From: Leptothoe spongobia TAU-MAC 1115
GTDB taxonomy: Bacteria > Cyanobacteriota > Cyanobacteriia > Phormidesmidales > Phormidesmidaceae
Length of the DNA: 64,000 nucleotides
Direction of reading: 5' to 3'
NCBI RefSeq assembly: GCF_018739885.1
Contig: NZ_JADOES010000016.1
Span: 1 to 64,000 of the forward strand
A program made the translations under genes and the position numbers. This document shows, piece after piece, positions 52,301-58,804 of the stretch. Every line of letters starts with the position of its first letter. Position 1 is the stretch's first letter. The notes beneath the pieces were generated by a model that saw only the letters and a program-made list of their open reading frames with translations, was not told the origin of the DNA and ran no database searches.

Positions 52301-52696
52301 TTTCCTCTCTACGAGAATGAGGGTTGGTTTAACCTCCGCCAACATCAGCGTGATTCGCTCAGTGGGATAACCTGTATCTAATGGCAGATAAGCTCCTCCA
52401 GCTTTGAGGATAGCCAAGAGACCTGCCAATAGCTTTGGCGAGCGCTCGGCACAAATGGCAACTGGCGTGTTTCGATCTACACCGAGCTGACGGAGTTTGT
52501 AAGCCAGACGGTTTGTTTTGAAATCAAGCTCTCGATAGGTGATAGATTCGTCACCACAGGTTAGTGCTTTGCGCTCTGGATTTCGTGCAGCACACTCTGA
52601 GAACAGTTCATGAATACATTTGGAATGTGGATGGAGTTGTTGTTGCTCAGACAGTAATGACTTACCTAGATGAACCGATAGATGAACCGATGACAT
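46370..52696 (-). CDS. Two-module NRPS with terminal thioester reductase (A-PCP-C-A-PCP-R)
   Basis: This is a 2108-residue synthetase. A1 is at about 25-520 (LAYILYTSGSTG, GYGPTEN). PCP1 carries GGDSL near 565. A condensation domain at about 625-1060 has HHIAIDA, so its active His and Asp are present. A2 is at about 1077-1600, PCP2 has GGHSL near 1630, and a reductase at about 1715-2090 has NAD(P)-binding LTGATGFLG and catalytic YTESK. There is no starter C domain and no thioesterase. This is the layout of AusA-type enzymes, which release a dipeptide aldehyde that can cyclise to a pyrazinone. By manual alignment to GrsA, the A2 pocket reads D-F-W-C-I-G-M-V-H-K, the threonine code with Cys in place of Asn. 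A1 reads D-A-L-F-I-G-G-T-F-K, suggesting a hydrophobic residue. The start is the ATG at 52696 with AGGGGG upstream. It lies 57 nt after LanM on the same strand. Confidence 0.9.
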   Translation of the reverse strand: MSSVHLSVHLGKSLLSEQQQLHPHSKCIHELFSECAARNPERKALTCGDESITYRELDFKTNRLAYKLRQLGVDRNTPVAICAERSPKLLAGLLAILKAGGAYLPLDTGYPTERITLMLAEVKPTLILVERKFVDHIPQFEGTVLCLDDVLAKGDYTPTPPVNHTHSDDLAYILYTSGSTGHPKAVCIPHKGVIRLVCGTNWAPFDDTEIWLQFAPIGFDASTLEIWGPLLNGAHLVVCPPQVKTVSQVAETIREYEITSAFLTTALFHAMTHTVLSDLVGLKLLIVGGETLSPTCAQKFLAACPNTRVVNGYGPTENTTFTTIHTVTPADLQEETIPIGRPISKTRVYILDSQLRSVAGEQSGELCIAGDGLAHGYLNRPGETTKRFVAAPHLAEPTLYRTGDRARWRSDGVLEFLGRIDNQIKIRGYRIEPGEIEAVLEQHESIHSVAVAIRSDASDRNQLAAYFVADSVPPPNGAELRQFLQRSLPAHMIPTFYVALDELPLTPNGKLDRKALPNLGRGATGVFATFQASCTDLQQQLADLWATVLDIDQVGIVDDFIELGGDSLLAAELVAAINTQFQVAINIGQLFSARTVAVLADEISAQFGQSGNIPLQAVPRHDSIPLSFAQQRMWFIAQQLDHMPLYNEPLTVTLPGAISTTAMEQALQYVVRRHEVLRTTIHIDENGQPYQTIQASYRFHLPVLDLQSLPSAQEREQVARHTAQKMLQTPFKLTTDLMIRGLLVHIDADTSRLYLAFHHIAIDAESIFGILRRELPVLYDCCTLGQKPDLPALPIQYADYAHWQRQVLEKTDLSARLAYWRKTLEGAEETQLPGDRLRSAQPQFRGKSHCIQLPAPLWKSVQSVGHRHGVTPFVTLLSAFLTLIHRYTSAGDLLIGTVSSERNHPALAGVFGQFLNTLALRVELSGNLSFAELLNRVNHVLRNAQNHEVPFDWLVQQLPWERSQNSPLVRLMFVMEPACSNDRTDWGFDQYDLHSGTSKFDLTVEVEEWLDSVRLRFEYNTDLFETATIERLAQHYCTLVEHVVADPLLPLMAIDYIPVTELALLTKWGDKRANFPVSETLHQQFSAQAQRTPDAIAVIDGDDRQQSLTYRELDALSSQLACYLQSHGVGPAIPVGLCMERCVDLMVAILGILKAGGIYVPVDPIYPETRLSFILKDANVALVLTHSCHLSRLPQHINPLCLDQASTMLAQYAKATPVHLTDVHSGAYIIYTSGSTGKPKGVLASHGNVMRLLAATEQWFQFNERDVWCLFHSIAFDFAVWEMYGALLHGGQLVVVSHATSRAPDTFHQLLCKHKVTVLCQTPSAFQQLMLADARWVGEAELCLRYIIFGGEALEPSALQPWVERHGDQTPALINMYGITETTVHVTYRPIRLADIESGETSCIGRPIPDLEMRLLDQYQQPVPIGIPGEIHVGGGGLTLGYVNLPELTAERFVAHPLVSDSGRRLYRSGDLGRYLPNGDIQYLGRIDHQVKIRGFRIELGEIERVLVDHPAVRDAIVICHPENKTNTCLWAYVVANEKDISHNHLRAFLSSRLPDYMLPAGFIVLTTLPITAHGKIDRKALPPPTPEQRLSATDGELPRTAYEQHLCQLWANHLRLDHVGVNDDFFSLGGHSLLAVALCLDIQQHFSLSLETNGQLLRALLEYPDVKRYAAWLTEFVAPHGQLPKHKQVDFFAEAQLDPSIEISAASSQQVGGFSEVLLTGATGFLGIALLQVLLHRTTAQIHCLVRGDDVAQARARIEKALARFPMFSPESDWQDRIIPIPGDLSKPRFGLSEAGFNTLANTIDLILHNGAQVNFMYPYSALRGANVDGTQEIIRLASHGCTTPVHYVSTLSVGAVSQFHGAKRVYENDPITNPEDICMGYTESKWVSEQILFAAQQQGLPVTIYRPKDISGHSQTGRWKTHDLITPCIFHAIVDLGIAPKNFFCVDMLPVDYASELIVHIASTQAATGQTYHLTNLCAGGMSQVIERLRVIGYPIERCEYDDWCEKLTRYVIDCPDVPIAPFVPLFVEKLDCGLSVVEMYFEDRLPQFDDRYTQKALAGSNLVCPPVDNALLDRHLKYFVDCGFFPSPQNTYTQIKDQQINRVPA

Positions 52697-52753
52697 GGAC
52701 ACCCCCTAAAGCTTGACATCAAATTATCTATATCTATAGCCTCGAACGCTTGT

Positions 52754-55700
52754 TTACTCCCACAACAACACTGAAGGGATTTGCTCGTGGGCTAATCGCA
52801 ATAACTGATAGCCGATGCCAGCGGTACCTTGGAAAAAGCCAGGATTAAAAACAGACTTGGGTAAATTGGCAAATAGCTGATATGCACCTGCCTGTTGAGC
52901 ACGAGCCACAACAGCCGTAGCTGTTTGTAGGGCCGTCTGTCGCCAGGGATGTTCTGTAAGCTCGATGTTGTTATTATTATTATAGTGCTGAGCGCCAGCG
53001 AGCAGGACCTCAGCCAGGCCCAGGTTACCGCAGCATAGGTGATCGGTACCTTTTACCCCCTGTTGTTGGGTGGTATGCAACGCAATTTTTAAGTCTTTTT
53101 CTAGCTCCACTGAGGAGACAAATTTCATCGCACCGATGCGGCCAAGGCCAATACCGGCAGCACCATGGCACCATTGCACGGGAAAGGTGGGCTGATTGTC
53201 CGAGAAAAAATCACGTAGATCTGGCCAGTTGGCCTGGGCCTGGGAAAAGAGACTACGCTCATAGGCCATGCCTTCCAGGGCAGCCTCTCGGTAGCGAAGG
53301 TCATTGGTAACCCCATAAAGACGCAATAGGGCATAGGCAATGCCGGTTGCCCCATGGGAGAAGCCTGTTAAGGGTTTTTCAAAGATAGTTTTCCATGCTC
53401 TGGGGCCTGCAATTGAGTCGGTCTGGTAGCTGAGCAGGTGATCACCACAGGCAGCAGCCTGCTGCAGAACCGTCGCATCATCAGTGACCTGGTACAGGGG
53501 CAACAAACCCAGAATGCAGCCTGCAGCTCCCCCGATAATATCCAAGGTTTGGTCAGCGGCAATGAGTTCTGGGGTGATTGCTGTCGCTAGAGTTTGGGCA
53601 TTGGCTAGCAATGTCTCATCGTTTAAGAATCGGCTAATTTTGATAACGCTATAAATCAACGAGCCGACACCACCGGCACCGCCCAATCCCATCAGTCGTA
53701 TATAGCGTTGCAGTGATAGCGTATCCATCACCTGGAGTCGGTCGGTTAAGGGCTGTATTACCCGTAGTGCTAAATCCTGGTAGTGAGAGTCTTGGGTCAC
53801 CTGATACAGTGCGGCAAAGAACAGGGATACCCCACAGCGACCATCATATAAACTGTCATTGAGCATCTGCTGTTGAAAACGTTCAGCCTGGGCCACAAAC
53901 CCCATGCCAATCCAGTTGAGACTACCATTGGCATCCTGTAGTGCCCTGGCTTCTAGGTCTATGGCAATGTCTCGGGCGGCTTGTATTAGCTGCTGACGGC
54001 TTAATATAGGGCCATTACTGGTGGCCTCAGACTGGGTGTCATGGCCACCCGGTATCGTTGTTGGGTGGGCTACCTTTGCATAGAATGCTCCTTGAATAAT
54101 GGCGACCTGTTGCGCCAGATTAGCCTCATTCAGGGTCTGAATCTGTGCGACAACGGCTTGATAGCTGGACTGCTTAAAATAATTGGTAATGGTACGACCA
54201 TCATTGAGGGGGAAGACCGTATCACTGATATTGGCTGTAAAGAAAGGAATATCCAGCTGTTCCATTGCCTGTCGTTCGGACTGTAGCAGGGGCCAGGCAT
54301 CCGGTTTGTCATTGGCGAGGACAAAGGCTCGGCTGAGGTGGTCTAGCTCGATGCTAAAGTCAACACCATACTTGAGATAGTCTGGGGTGCAGGCTTGACG
54401 CAACAAAATAAAGTAAATGCGAGTAGCCCGCAGAATAAATCGGACCCGCTGATGTTGTAGGTTGACTAGGGGACCCTCGGTAGCCAGTAATTGCGATTTT
54501 TGCCCCATCAAGAAGTGGTACATTTGCTTAAACCCGTCCACAATTTGATCTTGATAGTTATTGGAAGACAGGGGCATATCTTCGAGATGGGGGACATTTT
54601 TATTGATAGGCAAGGTCACTGTTTCGGAGCGCAGATGCATATTGTCGGTATTAATCGCGTACCAGCGCGGCAGTTTGTAGGTAGATTGGCTCTGCTCAGT
54701 GTAACCAAGACCACTAATATCATTGGCAATGCGCTGATCGGCACTAAAGTCCCAACGGGGCAGGAGACCAGTGCGCAAGACTGAATCCCGAAAGAGCTGG
54801 GCCGACTCGGTATCCAGAATGTCCATCTCAGGAGAGTTTTCGATTAAATTGGCATCATGGTGCAACAGGGTTTCCATGTCGATCAGCACCAGATGTTCGC
54901 CACTGGCAATTAAATTTTCATGGTGGCAGTCGGTACCCCGTAGCACATAGATTAAACAGGACAACATGCCTGAGCGTTGGTAAAACTGTTCAACCGCATC
55001 GGCATCGGCGCAGGGTAAATGTTCAACAAATTCTACCCAGCCATAGTGCTCACGGTTGAGTACCTGCAGTACCTTGAGATCTAGCAACTGGCTGTGGTGA
55101 TTACACCAGGTGAGAAACTGATTCCAGGCAACTTCCATGCCCAGGTCTTTGGGTTTATATACGAGCTTGAGGCCTGAGTCGAAGGTGAGCAAGAATACGG
55201 TGCGGCCCTGATTGTGGGGATCAGATAGGGAGGTTTGAATGGTGTCGACTTTGCCCAGAAGGGTGGCGGTGGACTGTTCCGATAAGAATCGTTGTTGAAT
55301 GTCTCCATAATCTTGGGTTAGCCGCTGAATAAATTCTGTTGTAGCGTCTACCCATAGGTCTACGGCAACGGCAACAAGACGTCCGAGGACTGGATAGGTT
55401 TGAAAGATATGGAGTAGGCCATCCTGTAATAGCTCCTGAACAAACTGTTGATATTGGCTATTGGATTCGTCTGCTTCAGGATCGTCAATGCCCAGGAGGT
55501 TTAGCAGGTTTTGACCAAAGCTACGGTCTTTGGAGAATTCAAAGTTGAGGGTTTGGCTGCTCAAGCCAGAGAGTCGTTGCAGTAACGACCGTTCCAGGGC
55601 AGTGTAGGCTTGATCTGAAAGGATAGAAATTGGCAACGTGGCTGGGTTGAGCTGTGAGGCTCCTAGCCGGGTGAGTAATCGCTGTCGAGCGACGTGGATG

Positions 55701-56116
55701 GCAGGCAGCCAAATGTCTTCGAAGGGAATGGGGTGGTCTGGATCGATGGGCCAGGGAAAGATTGGGTCTGATACTTCAGTGGAGGCGGTTTGGATAATGT
55801 GTCGTAGAGTGTCGGTCCAGGGGGGCAAGGGGTGTTCTGGGGAAAGCTGGACGTTGCCTAGATAGGGTCGTACGGTATCCAGGGTAAGCCCATCCCACTG
55901 GAGGCGTTTTTCTAAAATGTCTGGTTGATTTTCATGGGCTACGGTTTGACACCAGCGATCGCACCGTTGATCAATCTTTGTTTGGCTGTTTTGATCGGGG
56001 GTGGGGATGTAGCGATCGCTATCCAGTCGTTCCCAAAGAAAGCTGGCATCGGCGACAATCTGAGCCAGGTCAGCATCGGTTAAGTGAGCCTTTTCCATGA
56101 TCAACGTATGAGACAT
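52754..56116 (-). CDS. lanM: Class II lanthipeptide synthetase LanM, ProcM-like
   Basis: This is a 1120-residue bifunctional enzyme that dehydrates Ser/Thr and forms thioether rings. The N-terminal dehydratase (DUF4135) spans about 170-560. Kinase-like motifs VYKPKDL and CHHENLIASGEH...LIDMETLL are present near 310-420. The LanC-like cyclase spans about 745-1115. Its zinc ligands are Cys983 (in WCHG), Cys1028 and Cys1029 (in HLCCG). The CCG form, three Cys ligands instead of Cys-Cys-His, marks the ProcM clade, whose founder processes many unrelated substrates. AGAGGA lies upstream of the ATG at 56116. Ten intact precursor genes with Nif11-like leaders lie upstream on the same strand, the nearest about 100 nt away. 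The NRPS gene follows downstream at 57 nt. No lanthipeptide exporter is adjacent. Confidence 0.93.
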   Translation of the reverse strand: MSHTLIMEKAHLTDADLAQIVADASFLWERLDSDRYIPTPDQNSQTKIDQRCDRWCQTVAHENQPDILEKRLQWDGLTLDTVRPYLGNVQLSPEHPLPPWTDTLRHIIQTASTEVSDPIFPWPIDPDHPIPFEDIWLPAIHVARQRLLTRLGASQLNPATLPISILSDQAYTALERSLLQRLSGLSSQTLNFEFSKDRSFGQNLLNLLGIDDPEADESNSQYQQFVQELLQDGLLHIFQTYPVLGRLVAVAVDLWVDATTEFIQRLTQDYGDIQQRFLSEQSTATLLGKVDTIQTSLSDPHNQGRTVFLLTFDSGLKLVYKPKDLGMEVAWNQFLTWCNHHSQLLDLKVLQVLNREHYGWVEFVEHLPCADADAVEQFYQRSGMLSCLIYVLRGTDCHHENLIASGEHLVLIDMETLLHHDANLIENSPEMDILDTESAQLFRDSVLRTGLLPRWDFSADQRIANDISGLGYTEQSQSTYKLPRWYAINTDNMHLRSETVTLPINKNVPHLEDMPLSSNNYQDQIVDGFKQMYHFLMGQKSQLLATEGPLVNLQHQRVRFILRATRIYFILLRQACTPDYLKYGVDFSIELDHLSRAFVLANDKPDAWPLLQSERQAMEQLDIPFFTANISDTVFPLNDGRTITNYFKQSSYQAVVAQIQTLNEANLAQQVAIIQGAFYAKVAHPTTIPGGHDTQSEATSNGPILSRQQLIQAARDIAIDLEARALQDANGSLNWIGMGFVAQAERFQQQMLNDSLYDGRCGVSLFFAALYQVTQDSHYQDLALRVIQPLTDRLQVMDTLSLQRYIRLMGLGGAGGVGSLIYSVIKISRFLNDETLLANAQTLATAITPELIAADQTLDIIGGAAGCILGLLPLYQVTDDATVLQQAAACGDHLLSYQTDSIAGPRAWKTIFEKPLTGFSHGATGIAYALLRLYGVTNDLRYREAALEGMAYERSLFSQAQANWPDLRDFFSDNQPTFPVQWCHGAAGIGLGRIGAMKFVSSVELEKDLKIALHTTQQQGVKGTDHLCCGNLGLAEVLLAGAQHYNNNNNIELTEHPWRQTALQTATAVVARAQQAGAYQLFANLPKSVFNPGFFQGTAGIGYQLLRLAHEQIPSVLLWE

Positions 56117-56218
56117 TTTAGCTGTCCTCTAAATTGGTTGGGGTGGGATGGGGAATATGGTTTTACGTCCTTTTAGTTAAGGGGAGTTGGTCGATGTAGA
56201 ATTTTGTTGCATCAGCGT

Positions 56219-56485
56219 TTAACAGGATTGAGTATTGCAGACCGCTTGGGTATGTGACTCGTACCCGTCAAATCCTCCAGTGATGTAGAGGAGTTCGGCT
56301 TCACCTAGTTTCGTGGGCTTGAATTGGTCTTGTAATATTTTGGTAAGGCTGTTATTGGAGATGTGAGATCTCTGTTCGGCATTTGCTGTTTTGATTAGGG
56401 AAATAACATCTGCCAAACTATTGGCTGCCTTAAACTGTTGATGTAGTTGAGGAGTATTAAGTAATGCTTTGATTTGATTTAACAT
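56219..56485 (-). CDS. Nif11-leader lanthipeptide precursor (core FDGYESHTQAVCNTQSC)
   Basis: This is an 88-residue precursor. The leader is of the Nif11-like type: MLNQIKALLN start, AANSLADVISLIKTA helix, and an acidic GEAELLYITGG end. The core after Gly-Gly has two Ser, two Thr and two Cys, enough for two thioether rings. It is the precursor gene nearest to LanM (about 100 nt) and probably the first substrate in the same transcript. AAGGAG precedes the ATG. The GGFDG junction is shared with the precursor at 62641. Confidence 0.88.
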   Translation of the reverse strand: MLNQIKALLNTPQLHQQFKAANSLADVISLIKTANAEQRSHISNNSLTKILQDQFKPTKLGEAELLYITGGFDGYESHTQAVCNTQSC

Positions 56486-56571
56486 AATTTTCTCCTTCTG
56501 AGATTAAGAGCACTTTGCCCCAAGGTTGTGCTATTCCCCTTGGGACTGTGATTTTCTATGGATGATGAAAA

Positions 56572-56847
56572 TTACTTGACTTCACAGACGTCTGTGCAAG
56601 TAACAACGGATTCAGGAGGTCCGTCAGCACCTGCTATCGCTAAAAGGTCTGCCTCTGAAAGAGCTCGCACTTTGGAGTACATATTAGAGGTTGAGATGAT
56701 TTGAGATAGGCTTTTGTTAGAGAATGTATATCCTTTTTCAGTGCCAGCAGCTTTGAGTAGTGCGATCGCATCTACCAAACTATTAGCTGCCTTAAGTTGT
56801 TGACGCAGTTGAGCGTTACTAAGTAAAGCTTTGAGTTGATTCAACAT
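56572..56847 (-). CDS. Nif11-leader lanthipeptide precursor (core DGPPESVVTCTDVCEVK)
   Basis: This is a 91-residue precursor with the common leader (MLNQLKALLSNAQLRQQLKA, then LSEADLLAIAGA). The cleavage site is Gly-Ala, not Gly-Gly, which C39 proteases also accept. The core has one Ser, two Thr and two Cys. AAGGAA precedes the ATG. A four-box TGTC motif lies about 190 nt upstream, so this gene may start a transcript that continues into LanM. Confidence 0.86.
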   Translation of the reverse strand: MLNQLKALLSNAQLRQQLKAANSLVDAIALLKAAGTEKGYTFSNKSLSQIISTSNMYSKVRALSEADLLAIAGADGPPESVVTCTDVCEVK

Positions 56848-57034
56848 AGTTGTTTTTCCTTATGAGAAGTAAGATTCTATTTGGGTTGAGTGGGTTTCGG
56901 TTACTTGCGCTAACGGTTAACCCACCCCGTTGCCCCTCCCAGGAGGGGATAGGTTGTCTCGTTTTGCTTACATTATTTAGGAATTTATTGAGACCTTGTT
57001 CCTTAGTAATCATGTTATGGAGAGTGAGGCTAAT

Positions 57035-57084
57035 TGTCGTTACAGGAAATGTCTGGAAAGTAGCAAGAAATGTCAGGTGATGTC
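57035..57084 (-). promoter_or_regulatory. TGTC four-box motif, copy 5
   Basis: TGTCGTTACAGGAAATGTC, with boxes at 57035, 57050, 57071 and 57081 (offsets 15, 21, 10). It lies between the precursor genes at 57229 and 56572, beside a terminator hairpin. Confidence 0.62.
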
Positions 57085-57104
57085 AGGATACTTAGAAAGT
57101 AAAG

Positions 57105-57140
57105 AAGTCTATGTAGGCATTGCACACCTCACATAGACTT
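57105..57140 (-). terminator. Hairpin downstream of a precursor gene
   Basis: A perfect 10-bp stem (AAGTCTATGT / ACATAGACTT) with a 16-nt loop is followed on the minus strand by a T-rich CTTTACTTTC. It lies about 90 nt after the stop at 57229. A diverged copy is at 62536-62573. Confidence 0.7.
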
Positions 57141-57228
57141 TGTTCAAAATTAACTGAAGCTGATTTTTAAGTAGATCAAAACACTATCATAGTAGCCTTG
57201 TAGGTTTGATGATCGCACATCTTTAAAG

Positions 57229-57480
57229 TCACATACAGTCCGGACCTGTTGGAGCTGGAGGTTGAGGTACTTTGCCTCCAGCCACTACAATCAGTTCTCT
57301 TTCATTCAAGGGTTCAAAATTATTTTCCATCAATAGAGAGAGGCTATCACTGGAGAACCTATATCCTTTCTTGATACTAGCTGTTTTAATCAGCGAGATC
57401 GCATCTGCCAAACTATTGACTGCCTTGAGCTGTTGACGTAGTTGAGTGTCATTGAATAATGTTTTGAGTTGTTTTAACAT
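57229..57480 (-). CDS. Nif11-leader lanthipeptide precursor (core KVPQPPAPTGPDCM)
   Basis: This is an 83-residue precursor. The leader has the family start (MLKQLKTLFNDTQLRQQLKA), the NSLADAISLIKTA helix and the end NERELIVVAGG. The core is proline-rich with one Thr and one Cys, so at most one small ring can form. AAGGA precedes the ATG. A stem-loop terminator follows. Confidence 0.85.
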   Translation of the reverse strand: MLKQLKTLFNDTQLRQQLKAVNSLADAISLIKTASIKKGYRFSSDSLSLLMENNFEPLNERELIVVAGGKVPQPPAPTGPDCM

Positions 57481-57559
57481 GGTTGTGTGTCCTTATAAGA
57501 AATTGGTTTTCAACATTAGAATTCGACAAGATAGGCATGACCTATTCTCCGTGAACTTA

Positions 57560-57829
57560 TTAGCAACCACACCAAGTTACAGCGCCGCTACCAGTACATC
57601 CAACTATCGTCGGCGAGCCTCCTGATACGTTTAGTAATTCTGTTTCACTCAGTTGTATGGGGTTCAGCAGACCTTGTAACAGTTGGGAGAGATCGGCACT
57701 AGAAAATTGATCGCCGTTTTCGAGTCCGGCAGAGCGAATTAGTGCGACTGCCTCTTCCAAGCTGTCCGCCTTCTGGAGTTTCTGCTGCAGAGTCGTATTG
57801 CTCAGGGATGATTTGAGTTGGTTTAGCAT
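57560..57829 (-). CDS. Nif11-leader lanthipeptide precursor (core SPTIVGCTGSGAVTWCGC)
   Basis: This is an 89-residue precursor with leader end LSETELLNVSGG. The core has two Ser, three Thr and three Cys and ends in the VTWCGC signature shared with the precursors at 60572 and 60917. Leader and core are nearly identical among the three, with changes concentrated in the middle of the core. AGGAA precedes the ATG. The parvulin-like gene ends about 105 nt upstream. Confidence 0.88.
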   Translation of the reverse strand: MLNQLKSSLSNTTLQQKLQKADSLEEAVALIRSAGLENGDQFSSADLSQLLQGLLNPIQLSETELLNVSGGSPTIVGCTGSGAVTWCGC

Positions 57830-57933
57830 GATTATGTTTCCTGATACTTAATGGGTTTTCAGCATTAGAGTTTCGATAAGATGAATACAAACACCTACAC
57901 AAACTCATTACATACAAAGAACTCTATAAGTGC

Positions 57934-58734
57934 TTAGATTTCAGAAAGTTTTGAGTTCTTATGCTCTTTGCGCCAGCTTTGCCAGAGTGTCTCTAAAATT
58001 TCTTCTCGGATAAAGTCCTTAAACTCAATGGGAAACCATTTTTCGATGCGGAAAATTCGATAACCAAATGTGGTTTGAATGGGCGCAATAATCGTTCCCA
58101 CAGGCTGATTAATAATGGCTTTCTGTACTTCTGACGCTAGCTGAGACAGATAAATTATGCCAAGAAAACCGCCATTAGCATATGTTTGTTTATCTTTAGA
58201 ATGCTCTAAGGCTAATGTGCAGAAAGATTTTGTGCCTGCTAAGAGCGACTGCTTAATATCTAACGCTGTGTCATAGTCAAAGACTAAGATTTGAGATAAG
58301 GCAACTTTTTGGTACTCCTGACGGTGACTTATATAATGGGCATCAACACTAGCACCAAACAAATGCTCTTTTAACTTTTGTTCCAATAGTTTTAGCTTGA
58401 TTCCCTCTGACCAGTCTGAGAGAGTAATTCGCTGTTCTTTTAGCCATTGAATCGTTGCCGACACTTCCAACAAATTATGTTCCAGACGAAAACGATCGCC
58501 GACAACTTGACATTCCTCATCACTAACGTCGATACGATAATGTTGGCACAGTTTAACAACCAAATCTGCTGCTTCTGCTAAAGCGGTTAGCTCACTAAAC
58601 CTATATGAATACCGTAAATATTCCACCAATTTTTGATCGGTGACAGTAGAGAGTTGGGATAATGTTACCTGGGTATCGGTTTGCTGTTTAATTGTACTGT
58701 GAGTCATAACCATAAAATCCAAATTTGGGTCCAT
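57934..58734 (-). CDS. Parvulin-like (PpiC) protein with altered catalytic residues
   Basis: This is a protein of about 266 residues. A helical SurA/PpiC-type N-terminal part (about 10-135) is followed by a parvulin-type domain (about 140-240). The fold signature EHSKDKQTYANGGFLGII and the final TTFGYRIFRIE strand are clear. The usual His of the first strand (SHILV) is Gln here (SQILV) and the later GYH is GYR, so isomerase activity is doubtful. Related PpiC-like proteins accompany peptide maturation genes in other bacteria. I chose the ATG at 58734 because AAGGT lies about 7 nt upstream; the frame is open to a TTG at 58758, and ATGs at 58713 and 58707 are alternatives. It sits inside the precursor array, downstream of an AKR-like gene. 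A chaperone role for precursors is inference. Confidence 0.78.
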   Translation of the reverse strand: MDPNLDFMVMTHSTIKQQTDTQVTLSQLSTVTDQKLVEYLRYSYRFSELTALAEAADLVVKLCQHYRIDVSDEECQVVGDRFRLEHNLLEVSATIQWLKEQRITLSDWSEGIKLKLLEQKLKEHLFGASVDAHYISHRQEYQKVALSQILVFDYDTALDIKQSLLAGTKSFCTLALEHSKDKQTYANGGFLGIIYLSQLASEVQKAIINQPVGTIIAPIQTTFGYRIFRIEKWFPIEFKDFIREEILETLWQSWRKEHKNSKLSEI

Positions 58735-58804
58735 AGGGTATACCTTGACCCTATCCAAAGCTCTATTTTTACTTAAGAAAAATGGTTTTCAAATTGAATG
58801 AAGC

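Noticed and set aside
52660..52696. Direct repeat of about 12 nt (GATGAACCGATA-like) at the 5' end of the NRPS gene
   Set aside because: It only duplicates four residues (SVHL) at the N-terminus, upstream of the first domain; no regulatory meaning can be supported.
52963..52984. ATT/TTA-type microsatellite in the LanM gene
   Set aside because: It encodes a run of Asn in a loop just after the CCG-containing region; the frame and motifs on both sides are intact.
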